From Rhodocyclales bacterium (GTDB lineage: Bacteria > Pseudomonadota > Gammaproteobacteria > Burkholderiales > Rhodocyclaceae), in contig JAIOPW010000281.1 in the NCBI GenBank assembly GCA_021413665.1, positions 1 to 18,585 of the forward strand: 18,585 nucleotides of DNA, written 5' to 3'. Below are positions 1 to 8,895 of this stretch, in pieces (positions within the stretch are counted from its first letter, which is position 1; each line of letters starts with the position of its first letter). The translations under genes were made by a program, and so were the position numbers. A model generated the notes under the pieces. That model saw only the letters and a program-made list of their open reading frames with translations. It had not been told where the DNA came from and made no database searches.

Positions 1-504
1 TCGCCGCCACGGGAGCCACCGCCCGACCCCGAGCCGCTGCCGTCGCCGCCACCGGAGCCGCCGCCCGACCCCGAGCCGCTGCCGTCGCCTACACCGGAGC
101 CGGCACCCGACCCCGAGCCACTGCCGTCGCCGCCTCCGGAGCCGCCACCTGATCCCGAGCCACTGCCGTCGCCGCCACCGGAGCCGCCACCCGACCCCGA
201 GCCACTGCCGTCGCCGCCACCGGAGCCACCACCCGACCCCGAGCCGCCGCCGTCGCCGCCGCCGGAGCCGCCACCGGATCCCGAGCCCCTGCTGTCGCCT
301 CTACCGGAGCCGCCACCCGACCCCGAGCCACCGCCGTCGCCGCCACCGGAGCCACCACCCGACCCCGAGCCACCGCCGTCGCCGCCACCGGAGCCGCCAC
401 CCGACCCCGAGCCACCGCCGCCGCTACCGGAGCCGCCACCCGAGCCAGAGCCGCCGCCATCGCCGCCACCGGAGCCACCACCCGATCCGGAACCGCCTCC
501 ACCG
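1..504 (-). repeat. 42-bp tandem repeat array inside tpsA, encoding a 14-residue Gly/Ser/Asp unit
   Basis: About twelve head-to-tail units. Ten exact 42-bp registers start at 1, 43, 85, 127, 169, 211, 253, 295, 337 and 379; then a 39-bp unit (421-459) and a last, degenerate one from 460. In the tpsA frame each unit reads DGSGSGSGGGSGGG, with S or G at the third position and one Asp per unit. All units keep the frame. Copies differ at scattered bases, so the array is not freshly amplified. It continues past the left edge, so the copy number is a minimum. It resembles a flexible spacer more than RTX calcium-binding repeats, which have a nine-residue period. Confidence 0.92.
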
Positions 505-3500
505 CCACCGCCGCCCAGGCCGTCGCCAGGATCTCCCGAGCCGGTGTCCGGAGTGACCGGTGTGGTCGGCGAAGAGGGCGTCCCGGGTGTGCCAGGCGTG
601 GTGCCGGGGGTGACTGTGGTCGTGGGGTCGGGCGGTGGGGCCGGCGGCAAGGGGGGCGCTCCAGGCGTCGTGCCGGTGCATCCCGCCCCCACGCACGTCC
701 CGCCGCCGCCGCCGCCACCACCCGTGCCGCCGCCCGGTGGCGTGAACCCGGTTGGTGTCGAGGGATTGCTGCCGGTGCAACTCGACAGGCTTAAGCAGCC
801 GTTCCAGGTGCCGCCCGCCGCCCCATAGCCATGGAGCGTCGCGACATTGGTGTAGCTTGAGTAGCTGCCTCCGCCATAGAGCTGCGAGACGACACCAGCC
901 GCAGACTCGACGCGCGTCACTATCGGGTAGGTATTGGCCGCCGCGTTCCAGCTCGCAAGGTTGTATGACAACCAGTTGAAGGTGCCGAGAGCGGTGTCGA
1001 TCCAGCCGGTGGAAGACAGCACGAGTTTGCTGTTCAGACCCTGGTAGTGCGTATCGGGCTGGAATGGGAGGGGACCGGCATGGGCCAGGCGAAGATAGGC
1101 ACCCGAGTAGGGTTTGTCCGTGGTACCGCCAATCACGATGGTTTCCCCGCCGCCTTTGTCAAGCTTGTTCAGGATGTCGACATAGGTCCAGTGTGGCTCG
1201 CCCAAGTACCCCGGATCGACATAGCCGACCCATACGGATTTGTTGCTGGTATAGGGCTCCAGCAGCACCGTCGAGTTCGCGGAATTCGGCAAGCCGTAGG
1301 AGGCGCCGCCGTTCGGCAAATTCAGGGTGTCCGCAATCAGATGCAGTTGGCTGCCGGTGACATTGAAGCCGTAGGCGGTCACTATCGGCGCCATCAGCCG
1401 CAGGTTGTACAAGTCGCCCAATGGATAGGCGACGATCTTCGTTGTGGTCTCGGCGGAAAGACTCCGATAGCCCATCTGCATGCCACCGAGCTGCACCGAG
1501 CCGATGTGGATATCGCCGCTCAGATCCAGGTTCTTTGCCCCGGCCGGGACGTTGGCGTCGTTATTCATCACCTGCGGTGTCGAGCCAACGTAGAAGGTGG
1601 CGGTCGGGCTGAACTGCCAGAACAGGTTGCGCGAGTAGTTGGTCTGCGGCGTGAATGAAGCGTCGATGTCGCCAAATGAGTTGTGGATGCCGACCGCATT
1701 GGTCATGTGGTAGGGCTGGAGAAGTACCCGTGCGCCGTCTTTCATGGTCATCGAGCCGAGCATCGAGAGCGTGTCGGAACGCAGTTGCAGGTAGTTGCCG
1801 CTGGATTGGCCGCCGATCAGCAGCAAGCTTCCCCAGGTCGTCAGGTAGAAGTCCCCTATCGGCGTTGGAGCGCCGGCGGTCGCGCTGCCCAGGCCAATCA
1901 CCGTGAGGTCGCTGGTGGTTTGATTGTAGATCTCCGTCAGGTGACCGCCGACGGCGCCCAAATTGGCAACCTTGGTGTTCACATAAAAGACTCCGGTGTC
2001 TTCGGCGGCGCTGAGAAGGAGGGCGTAGGCATCCACCTCGGCGCTACCGTAGGTTTTCACCAGGGCGGTCGTCTTGTGGGCGTCGCTGGCACCGACTGCC
2101 AGGGTGACGCTGGGGTTCCCATTCGGGTCGACGACGATATTCTTGTAGATGCTCAGGGCCAGGTGGGTGGACGCACTGTCAGTTGCGGTTAGCTGGACGC
2201 TGTGACCGCTATAGGTGGCGTCCGGGAGGAGGGTCGCAAAGGTCCGGATGCCGTCGACGTTGCCCCCGGCGGGCGTCACACCGTTCCATATGAAATTTAC
2301 ATTGTCGACCCTGAGTGGCCCCTTGTTGCTGAAACTGAGGCCGCCATTGATGGAGGCGGCGAGATAGTTGACTGCGTTGTCCGACCCGTACAGGTCGAAC
2401 TGGCCGGTGCCCGTCACCAGCAATTTGTCGGCCACGATCTTGGCTTCCGGGCGCGACACCGGGGGTGCCACCGAACTGTCCGCGCTCCACTCCGAGATTC
2501 CGGAAGCGGACTCGAGAAACACCGAGTGACCGCTGGCGGTGATCGGCTGTTCGATCATCAGGCCGGCACGGACTTTGCCGGTGGCGCCGTCGCGATAGGC
2601 ACTCGGTGCCGTCGCAATGTTGAATGCCGGGATGGCGCCACTGGCCCCGAACACGCCGGTGGTCAGCCAGATGTTGCCGATGGCCTTGACGCCGAGGAGG
2701 CCCCAGACGTTGCCGACCGTGAGCTCGTCCGCGGCCTGGAAGCGGAAGTCGCCCGGCAGGTCGACGGCGAGGAATTTCAGGTGACTGGGGGTGACGGCAC
2801 CGCCCGGACCGCCGGCGGGCGTGCCGATGAAGTTCGTTACCGCGTTTGCCTGCAGGCCGAGGGCGCCGAGGATGTTGACGCCATCGTTGTTGAAATCCCT
2901 GTTCTTCAGGTCAATGGTGTGACCCGCGGCGAACAGGCCGAGGTGCCCGCTGCCGAGATTGACCTTGTCGTCGAGCGTTATGTTGCCCAAGGCATCAAGC
3001 TTCGCGTGGCCGTTGGCCGTGGTCAGCCCGACAACGCCATTCACGGTGCCGATGCTCAGCGCCTTGTTGTTCTGGAAGTCGAAGTTGCCGCCGGTCGATG
3101 CCAGCGCGAGGGTGTTGATGCTGTTGCGCGTGCCCGAGAGGCCGGCGTAGTTGTTGCTGCGCACCACAAGCTTATCGGCGGTGATGGCGGCGTTGTTGTA
3201 TTGCAGGATCTGGCCGGTGGTCAGATCGACGGTGCCGGCACCGACATTGATGCCGCCGAAGTTGGTGTTGTCGGCGCCCAGCCACAGGTTGTTGGTGGTG
3301 AGGGTGAAGTCGTTGCCGTTGGTGTTGACGCCGCCGGTCGGGCCGTCGGGATTGGTCAACGTGGTGATGTAGAGGCTACCGGCGGTGTTGACCAGGGTGA
3401 ACGCGCCGCTCGTGGCGGCCGCCAGGGTACCGATGCTGTTGCCGGCATGGGAAAGATTCACCGCCCCGGCGTTGCGGACATAGAGGTCGAGCGATCCGGT

Positions 3501-5741
3501 GTTGATGGCTTGCGACTGCGTGATGCCCGTTGCGCTCAGCCGCAGCCCGTTGCCGTGGGTGTTGACGCCGAAGGTCGATACGGCGGCGCCGATATCCAGT
3601 GTGTCGGCATCCTTGTAGATGATCGAACCGCTGACATTGCCAGCCAGGGTGCCGACGTTGTTCGCGATCATGTTCAGGGTCTGGGTACCCGAGCCGAGCA
3701 ACTCCAGTGCGCTGGCCGTGAGCGCACCGCCGGTCTGGCTGATTCCGCCGCCGGCATTGAGGGTCACCGAACTGCCCGTGGCGGTGACACTCTGGCCCAA
3801 AGTCATCGCGCCACCGCTTTGCAGGGTGATGGCGTTGCCGTTGCTGTTCACGCCCGCAATCCCACCAGCAGTAACGTTTAGCGCGCCCGAAGTGCGGATG
3901 CTGGTGGCGCCATTCGTTGCCGCGGCCAGGCTGGCGATGCTGTTGTTGGCGTTGGCCAGCGTGACGCTGCCGGCGCTGCTGGTGAGTTCCAGGCTTGGCA
4001 CCGTCACGGCACCGGCCGTCTGCGTCAGGTTGCCGCCGACATTGAGCTTGAGCGCGCCGACGCTGTTTACCGTATCGAGCACCAGCGCACCAAGGTTGGT
4101 CAGGCTCAGGGCGCCATTGACGTAACCCAGGCCGCCGCTGGTGGACAGGGTGCCGATGCTGTTGCCGGCGTTGGTCAGGGTGAAGGGGCCGTCGCCCGCC
4201 AGCACCAGGCTCGACACGGCGATTGTGCCGGCGCCATTCTGGGTCACGCCCGCGTTGCCGCCGGGAAACAGTCGCAGCGTGCCGCTGGTGCCGGCGACCG
4301 CCGCGTTGATTGCGATCTGGTTGTTGGCGCTCAGTGTCAGCGTGCTGGCCGTGGCCCAGGTGACGCCATCGTTGACGGTGATGGTGCCGGCATTGGCGCC
4401 GCTGGTGGTGCCGGTGCTGACGGTGACATCGCTGGTGCCCAGCGCAGTTTGCAGGGTGGTGACGTTGAGGTTGGAGACGCCGCCGTTGTCGGTAAGATCG
4501 GAGAAGGTCGTCGCCGCCGTGATGTCACTGTCGGCCGCAGTCGAGATCGTTATGTCGGCCGGATCGAGCAACAGGGTGCCGGTCTTGCCCTGCGGTGCCC
4601 GCGTATCTACGGTGCCGGCAAAGGCAAGGTGATCCCGGCCGGAAACCTCGACCAGGCCGCCGTCGCCACCCTGGCTGCCGCCGCGGGAGCTGATGCCGCC
4701 CTGGAACACGGTGTTGTTGTCGCTCCATACTGCCACCTGGCCGCCCTTGCCACTGACGATAGCGTCGGCGTTGATGGTTGAACCAGCGGCGACATGAACC
4801 TTGGCGGCGTTGAACTCCGGTCCGACGCCGTGGAAGTTGCCGCCGACCAGCACCTTGCCGCCGCCCCTGTCGCCGGAAACGTCGATGCGCGAGGTCGATT
4901 CGAGCGCGATGTTGCCGGCATCCGCCAGCAGATACACGGCGCCATCGCGTTCCTGAACACCGCGCGCCTGGATCACGCCGCTGTTGTTGACCGCGGCCCC
5001 TGCCAGGCTGCGCGCCGTCGATGCCGTCATCACCACGCGTCCGCCGTCGGCCAGCAACTGCCCGCTGTTGCGGACGCCGGCAAGTTCGGCCATGTTGCGC
5101 TCGCTCACCGTGTAATTCACAAGGCTGTCGCCGACAATATCCAGCGTCAGGCGATTGGCCGAGCCGAGCAGCACGGTGCCAAGTCGCGCCTCGATGACGC
5201 CCCGATTGGCGACATAGTCGCCGGCCAGCACCACGTAGCCGCTTTCCCGCGCCTTGATGACGCCTTCGTTGATGATGCTCGCCGTGTCGCCAGCGCCGAC
5301 TCTTTCGAACTGGTAGCGGCCGCCAAGGAAGTTGCCGTCGTTGATTGCCAGCGTGCTGGCGACCAGGCCACCGACATCGAGTCGTGCGCCCGGGGCGAAG
5401 TAGATGCCGTTCGGGTTGACGAGAAAGACCTGGCCGTTGGAGGACAGCGTGCCGAATATCGACGAGGGGTCGTTGCCGAGCACGCGATTGAGAATCACCG
5501 AAGATGACGAAGGTTGGTCGAAGCGCACGCTGTTGCCGGCGCCGACCGAGAACCCCTGCCAGTTGATGATGGCGCGGTCGCTGCCTTGGGTGATGACTTG
5601 CTGTCGATCATTGATGTTGGCGATGGTCGCGGTGCCTGCCACGACCTGGCCGCCCGTTGGAAGACCCGGCGCCTGGGCTCGCGCGGTACCGAAGGCGGCA
5701 ATCAGCGCCGCAACTAGAAGTTTGCGCTGATGCTTGCCCAT
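1..5741 (-). CDS. Two-partner secretion exoprotein TpsA, filamentous-haemagglutinin-like adhesin (3' end beyond window)
   Basis: The reading frame is open from the ATG at 5741 to the left edge, giving 1913 codons without a stop reached. Residues 1-23 look like a Sec signal peptide (hydrophobic LLVAALIAA core, cleavage near ARA|QAP). The N-terminal TPS domain shows the hallmark stretch NRVLGNDPSSIFG (85-97) followed by NPNGIYF (109-115). Next come motifs typical of this family: GLVEVSG, then GTLLLDPADITI near residue 385, then a long run of beta-helix-like repeats with recurring AGNSIGTL or ANNSIASL units. After about residue 1640 the protein changes: cysteine pairs (C1649/C1655, C1683/C1688), a Pro/Thr-rich linker (about 1690-1735) and Gly/Ser/Asp tandem repeats. 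Known role of the family: secreted through the TpsB partner to act as an adhesin or biofilm factor. The start lies 28 nt inside tpsB. The Shine-Dalgarno is weak, so coupling to tpsB is likely. The C-terminus is unseen. Confidence 0.93.
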   Translation of the reverse strand, partial: MGKHQRKLLVAALIAAFGTARAQAPGLPTGGQVVAGTATIANINDRQQVITQGSDRAIINWQGFSVGAGNSVRFDQPSSSSVILNRVLGNDPSSIFGTLSSNGQVFLVNPNGIYFAPGARLDVGGLVASTLAINDGNFLGGRYQFERVGAGDTASIINEGVIKARESGYVVLAGDYVANRGVIEARLGTVLLGSANRLTLDIVGDSLVNYTVSERNMAELAGVRNSGQLLADGGRVVMTASTARSLAGAAVNNSGVIQARGVQERDGAVYLLADAGNIALESTSRIDVSGDRGGGKVLVGGNFHGVGPEFNAAKVHVAAGSTINADAIVSGKGGQVAVWSDNNTVFQGGISSRGGSQGGDGGLVEVSGRDHLAFAGTVDTRAPQGKTGTLLLDPADITISTAADSDITAATTFSDLTDNGGVSNLNVTTLQTALGTSDVTVSTGTTSGANAGTITVNDGVTWATASTLTLSANNQIAINAAVAGTSGTLRLFPGGNAGVTQNGAGTIAVSSLVLAGDGPFTLTNAGNSIGTLSTSGGLGYVNGALSLTNLGALVLDTVNSVGALKLNVGGNLTQTAGAVTVPSLELTSSAGSVTLANANNSIASLAAATNGATSIRTSGALNVTAGGIAGVNSNGNAITLQSGGAMTLGQSVTATGSSVTLNAGGGISQTGGALTASALELLGSGTQTLNMIANNVGTLAGNVSGSIIYKDADTLDIGAAVSTFGVNTHGNGLRLSATGITQSQAINTGSLDLYVRNAGAVNLSHAGNSIGTLAAATSGAFTLVNTAGSLYITTLTNPDGPTGGVNTNGNDFTLTTNNLWLGADNTNFGGINVGAGTVDLTTGQILQYNNAAITADKLVVRSNNYAGLSGTRNSINTLALASTGGNFDFQNNKALSIGTVNGVVGLTTANGHAKLDALGNITLDDKVNLGSGHLGLFAAGHTIDLKNRDFNNDGVNILGALGLQANAVTNFIGTPAGGPGGAVTPSHLKFLAVDLPGDFRFQAADELTVGNVWGLLGVKAIGNIWLTTGVFGASGAIPAFNIATAPSAYRDGATGKVRAGLMIEQPITASGHSVFLESASGISEWSADSSVAPPVSRPEAKIVADKLLVTGTGQFDLYGSDNAVNYLAASINGGLSFSNKGPLRVDNVNFIWNGVTPAGGNVDGIRTFATLLPDATYSGHSVQLTATDSASTHLALSIYKNIVVDPNGNPSVTLAVGASDAHKTTALVKTYGSAEVDAYALLLSAAEDTGVFYVNTKVANLGAVGGHLTEIYNQTTSDLTVIGLGSATAGAPTPIGDFYLTTWGSLLLIGGQSSGNYLQLRSDTLSMLGSMTMKDGARVLLQPYHMTNAVGIHNSFGDIDASFTPQTNYSRNLFWQFSPTATFYVGSTPQVMNNDANVPAGAKNLDLSGDIHIGSVQLGGMQMGYRSLSAETTTKIVAYPLGDLYNLRLMAPIVTAYGFNVTGSQLHLIADTLNLPNGGASYGLPNSANSTVLLEPYTSNKSVWVGYVDPGYLGEPHWTYVDILNKLDKGGGETIVIGGTTDKPYSGAYLRLAHAGPLPFQPDTHYQGLNSKLVLSSTGWIDTALGTFNWLSYNLASWNAAANTYPIVTRVESAAGVVSQLYGGGSYSSYTNVATLHGYGAAGGTWNGCLSLSSCTGSNPSTPTGFTPPGGGTGGGGGGGGTCVGAGCTGTTPGAPPLPPAPPPDPTTTVTPGTTPGTPGTPSSPTTPVTPDTGSGDPGDGLGGGGGGGGSGSGGGSGGGDGGGSGSGGGSGSGGGGSGSGGGSGGGDGGGSGSGGGSGGGDGGGSGSGGGSGRGDSRGSGSGGGSGGGDGGGSGSGGGSGGGDGSGSGSGGGSGGGDGSGSGSGGGSGGGDGSGSGSGAGSGVGDGSGSGSGGGSGGGDGSGSGSGGGSRGG

Positions 5742-7372
5742 ACTCTGCCCGTCTTGCCGTCAAGAGCCCGCATGCGTCCGCCACCCGGAATGGCCGCCTC
5801 GATCTTTACCGCCACCTGGCGCGTCGGGTAGACGCTGAGCCCCGTACCCCATGCCGAAATGCTCTGCCAGCCGTCCGCAAATCCCGGCGCTTTGTATACC
5901 ACCCGGCCGCTGTCGCCGAAGAAGCTCACGCTGCCGGGCATCGAACCCAGTGTGACACTGCGACGAAATTCCAGGGTGGCCTGTGCGCCCGAGTCGCCGC
6001 GCAGTTCCGAAACCCGGTAGGCGCGGACGCTGCCCGGTCCGCCGATGGAATACTTTTCGCTGTCAGGCAGCTTGTCCGGGCTGAAGGCGATTGCACCGCG
6101 CAGATAGACGTCCCACTTGCGGTCCAGCGGCAAAAGGTAGTTGCCATCCAGCTCCAGCCGGAAGCGCTGGGCATCCTGGCGCGTGCCATAGGTATTGCGC
6201 CTGAGGTTGCTGGCGATCTGCGTCGACAGGTTGCTTACGGAGGCGTCTTCGCCGATCCGGTTGAACACATAGCCAAAACTGAGCATCGGTATGCGCGTGT
6301 TCGATGTTTCGACAGTGAAGGTGTTCTGCACCAGTTGCGTGTTCTTGACGCCGAATGAGAGCGTTTCGTTGTGGCCGCGGCTGCGGGTCAATGGATACAG
6401 AACGGAAATCTCGGCTACGCGTGAAGTGCCGCTGAGTCCAAGGGCCGCGAAGTCGCCGGCAACATCGTAGCGTGACTCGGAATAGCTTGCCGCAAGACGC
6501 ATGCCGTCGGCGTTGAGCGGCAGGGTGTAGCCCAGCTTGCCGAACTTGATGAGCTTCTGCTCGGTGGCGACGCCGCGCAGCGTCAGTTGGTCGCCGATGC
6601 CCAGGGGATTGTTGAATTCGAGGCCGGCATCGGCACGCTTCCTGCCGGTTTCCTTGCTGCCGAAATTGTCGATGGTCATTGTCATGGCGATCGGCTTTTC
6701 CTCGACCTTGACCAGTATGTCGGAGGTGCCGAATTCGGCGCCGGGCGCGAGCGTGGCGCGGGCCTTGAAACCGGGCAGATCGTTGAGCAGCAGCAGGCTG
6801 CGCTCCATGCGATCCGCCGCCACCAGGCTTCCCGGTGGCATCTGCGCCAGACGCAGCTGCAGGTAGCCATCCGTATAGCTCTTGTTGCCCGAAAACAGAA
6901 CCTTGCCGACTCGCCCTTCCACCACGGCGATGGTCACTACGCCATCCTCCACGCGTTGTGGCGGAATGACGGCGCGCGCCAGGCTATAGCCGCGGTCATG
7001 GTAGAACTCGGTGACCGCGTCGGCGGCGACGTTGAGGTCGTAGAGGTTGAGTTCCAGGTCGAGATAGCGCTCGATCACCCGTTTCAGGCGCTGCGCGGGG
7101 AACACCGTATTGCCGACGAAACGGAAGGAGTGCACCTGGAAGCGCTTGCCCTTGCGATCGTGGATCGAGGGGCCGGGCTGCTCGGGCAGGATGATCTGGG
7201 CCGGTGTGGCGGGGACCGACGGGCGCGGTCCGGCCAGCGACTCCATCACGCTGCCTGCTGTTGGCGGCGCTTGGGCGTGGAGCTTGTCGGCCATGGACAA
7301 CACGGCCAGCGCGCAGAATGCGCTGCGGCCCAGTCGCCCGATGTCCGCGGCAGCGTTCACGGCGCGGTCCAT
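5714..7372 (-). CDS. TpsB outer-membrane transporter (FhaC/ShlB/HecB family)
   Basis: 552 aa, full length for the family. It would form the 16-strand outer-membrane barrel that exports the TpsA encoded next. Visible features: an N-terminal signal peptide (cleavage near HAQA|PP, residue 35), a Pro-rich linker (36-70), a first POTRA domain starting about residue 77 (FQVHSFRFVGNTVF), a second POTRA at about 153-226, then the ShlB-type barrel. The L6-loop signature is GGPGSVRAYR (444-453), that is VRAY instead of the commoner VRGY, keeping the key Arg. FFGDSGRV (484-491) is the barrel motif near the end, and the protein ends in Phe, as expected of a beta-signal recognised by the BAM complex. The ATG at 7372 overlaps the upstream pseudopilin gene by 16 nt and is preceded by AGGG. 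The 3' end overlaps tpsA by 28 nt. Confidence 0.94.
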   Translation of the reverse strand: MDRAVNAAADIGRLGRSAFCALAVLSMADKLHAQAPPTAGSVMESLAGPRPSVPATPAQIILPEQPGPSIHDRKGKRFQVHSFRFVGNTVFPAQRLKRVIERYLDLELNLYDLNVAADAVTEFYHDRGYSLARAVIPPQRVEDGVVTIAVVEGRVGKVLFSGNKSYTDGYLQLRLAQMPPGSLVAADRMERSLLLLNDLPGFKARATLAPGAEFGTSDILVKVEEKPIAMTMTIDNFGSKETGRKRADAGLEFNNPLGIGDQLTLRGVATEQKLIKFGKLGYTLPLNADGMRLAASYSESRYDVAGDFAALGLSGTSRVAEISVLYPLTRSRGHNETLSFGVKNTQLVQNTFTVETSNTRIPMLSFGYVFNRIGEDASVSNLSTQIASNLRRNTYGTRQDAQRFRLELDGNYLLPLDRKWDVYLRGAIAFSPDKLPDSEKYSIGGPGSVRAYRVSELRGDSGAQATLEFRRSVTLGSMPGSVSFFGDSGRVVYKAPGFADGWQSISAWGTGLSVYPTRQVAVKIEAAIPGGGRMRALDGKTGRVWASISANF

Positions 7373-8097
7373 TGCCCTGGATCCTTGAACGGCGTCTGCA
7401 TGCGCACGACGGCTTCGGCCGTGACCGGTATGCGATAGAAAACCGGATTGGAACCGGCGTCATTGTCATAACACAGCCCGCTCGATGTGCCCGGGGCCGC
7501 CACCTTGAGCAACTCGGGAGCGGCAATGGCGCCACCGGCGTAGGTGCTGTCGATGGTGGCTGGCGCCGACGGCGGTGCCACTGCGAAGCCGAAGATCATG
7601 TTCTTGACGATGGGTACCACCAGACGCACGCAGTAGGTTACGCGCACCTTCAGCAGGTTTGCATCCTGTACGTTCATGCCGCCCTTCAGAATGGCCGGGT
7701 CGCGATACATGAGGTTGTCGTTGGGAATCTCGCCGCCGAACCCGCCGAGCGCGCCCGCCGTGGGGTTGACGATCTCGATCTTCGCCAGCTTCGGATTGGC
7801 AAGTTCTGTCCTTGCGGTGCGACGCCCAAGCTTGACGGCATCGAGATCGGTGGCGGAGCCGATTTTGTGGGCGAACAGCGGCGCAAGGCCGGCGGCGAGT
7901 CCATCCTTGATCGCGGTCATGGCGCCGTTGTTCAGGGCGCCCGCGCGCGTGCCGACGAAGGTGGCGTAGTTGAGTGTCTGCTTGGCCTCGTAGATGAAGA
8001 TGAACTGCAGGCTGGCGAGCAGGAGCAGCAACAAGATCGGCAGGACGTAGATGTACTCGATCGTCGCCTGGCCACCCTGGGGAGTTCCGCTGCGCAT
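7357..8097 (-). CDS. TadE-like pilus assembly protein (pseudopilin)
   Basis: 246 aa from the ATG chosen here. The N-terminus MRSGTPQGG-QATIEYIYV matches the class III prepilin leader: a short polar leader, Gly, then Glu at +5 and Tyr at +6, followed by a hydrophobic helix (about 16-36, PILLLLLLASLQFIFIY). It then has the usual TadE-type run (EAKQTLNYATFVGTRAGA). The periplasmic part contains two Cys (in VTYCVRL and GLCYDND) that could pair. Known role of TadE/TadF proteins: minor pseudopilins cut by TadV and needed for pilus assembly. An ATG at 8136 is also in frame, but it adds a basic stretch encoded inside tadD and would overlap tadD by 32 nt. The start at 8097 leaves a 7-nt gap and a normal leader length. 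The next gene downstream is tpsB. Confidence 0.85.
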   Translation of the reverse strand: MRSGTPQGGQATIEYIYVLPILLLLLLASLQFIFIYEAKQTLNYATFVGTRAGALNNGAMTAIKDGLAAGLAPLFAHKIGSATDLDAVKLGRRTARTELANPKLAKIEIVNPTAGALGGFGGEIPNDNLMYRDPAILKGGMNVQDANLLKVRVTYCVRLVVPIVKNMIFGFAVAPPSAPATIDSTYAGGAIAAPELLKVAAPGTSSGLCYDNDAGSNPVFYRIPVTAEAVVRMQTPFKDPGQWTAP

Positions 8098-8104
8098 GGT
8101 CGGC

Positions 8105-8557
8105 CTATTTCTCCGTCGCCGGCGCCGCTTCGGCAACCGCCGGCGCCAGGCGTTCGATCAGCGCCTTGGCACGAGCCTGTATCGGATCGGCATCGGGGAT
8201 GAACTGATGCGCCATGATGAACGCGGCGTGTGCCTGACGCTGACGGATGATGCCGAGGTTGTACCAGAGGCGGGCATCGGCTGGCGCCAGCAGCAGGCCG
8301 CGCTCGTAGGCCTCGGCAGCCTTGTCGGGACGGTTGGAGCGGGCGTAGAGATTGCCCAGCCGCAACCAGGTTTCCGGATCATTCGGTGCGGATCGCGCCA
8401 GTCCGTGGTACAGCGCCTCGGCGCGCGCATCCGCTCCGGAGTCGTAGGCCAGCAGTGCGGACTGATGCATTTCATAGACATCGTCCGTGGCGCAGGCGGC
8501 GAGGAGCGGCAGGCACGCCAGAAAAGGCGCCGCCCTCCAATTCAGGCTTCGCGCCAT
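8105..8557 (-). CDS. tadD: TadD-like TPR lipoprotein, pilotin candidate for the Tad secretin
   Basis: 150 aa. The N-terminus MARSLNWRAAPFLACLPLLAAC is a lipoprotein signal peptide with lipobox LAAC and acylation at Cys22. The body holds tetratricopeptide repeats: the clearest is about residues 61-94 (PETWLRLGNLYARSNRPDKA, then AEAYERGLLLAP), flanked by less perfect units at about 28-60 and 95-130. Known role: TadD is an outer-membrane-anchored TPR lipoprotein needed for secretin (RcpA/CpaC) stability or assembly. The start at 8557 was chosen because it gives the lipobox; an ATG at 8638 is in frame but its extra 27 residues are basic and lie inside the DUF192 gene. The chosen start overlaps that gene by 16 nt. 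Confidence 0.88.
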   Translation of the reverse strand: MARSLNWRAAPFLACLPLLAACATDDVYEMHQSALLAYDSGADARAEALYHGLARSAPNDPETWLRLGNLYARSNRPDKAAEAYERGLLLAPADARLWYNLGIIRQRQAHAAFIMAHQFIPDADPIQARAKALIERLAPAVAEAAPATEK

Positions 8558-8895
8558 TCGAGCACATCGCCGGCGGTGATGCCTGCCGCGTCCAGCGCAC
8601 CAGGGGGCAGTTCCAGCGTGGCGCGTGCGGCCGTACAACCTGCCCAGCGCAGGGGGGGCAGTTCACGCACCAGCTTGAGCACGCGCCAGTGCGAGTCGAG
8701 GAAGGCGAGATCGATCGCGTAGCCCATGCCGAAGGTGTGCACCGACGGGCAGGGGTCGATGACCAGGCCTTCGCCGCGGCGCAGCACCGGCCTGCCCAGC
8801 AGCCCGCGCAAACGCTCCCAGGTGTTGGCGGTCAGGCTGGCCTCGGGAACCAGGCAGTCGTTGCTGCCCGCACGGAAGAGCGCGCCGTGCTTCAC
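8542..8895 (-). CDS. DUF192 family protein, function unknown
   Basis: 117 aa with a GTG start. The family pattern is clear: RGLLGR (30-35), GEGLVIDPC (41-49), VHTFGM (52-57), IDLAFLD (61-67), then LPPLRWAGC and a C-terminal GDVLEW. No signal peptide or membrane segment is evident, so it is probably cytoplasmic in this form; many DUF192 proteins elsewhere are exported. The GTG lies in a GTGA junction with the tadC stop and has a good GGAAGG ribosome-binding site 6 nt upstream, so it is translated with tadC. No biochemical role is assigned to the family here. Its place between tadC and tadD suggests a pilus-related job, which is inference. Confidence 0.87.
   Translation of the reverse strand: MKHGALFRAGSNDCLVPEASLTANTWERLRGLLGRPVLRRGEGLVIDPCPSVHTFGMGYAIDLAFLDSHWRVLKLVRELPPLRWAGCTAARATLELPPGALDAAGITAGDVLEWREA

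Noticed and set aside
1..504. CRISPR-like regular repeats
   Set aside because: Units are directly adjacent with no unique spacers, keep a coding frame and have a 42-bp period, so this is a coding minisatellite.
444..600. RTX calcium-binding repeats in the Gly/Asp-rich part of TpsA
   Set aside because: No GGxGxDxUx nonapeptide pattern; the period is 14 residues with Ser in most alternate positions and no large hydrophobic residue.
89..721. Ala/Arg/Val-rich minus-strand frame of 210 codons
   Set aside because: It is the repeat array of tpsA read in the wrong frame; the Gly/Ser/Asp frame continues unbroken from the tpsA start.
2202..3881. Long plus-strand open frame (559 codons) opposite tpsA, and similar ones at 1047-1658 and 4794-5507
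   Set aside because: They sit exactly codon-on-codon opposite the tpsA frame, a usual by-product of high GC. Their translations lack recognisable motifs, while the minus strand shows TPS and beta-helix motifs throughout.
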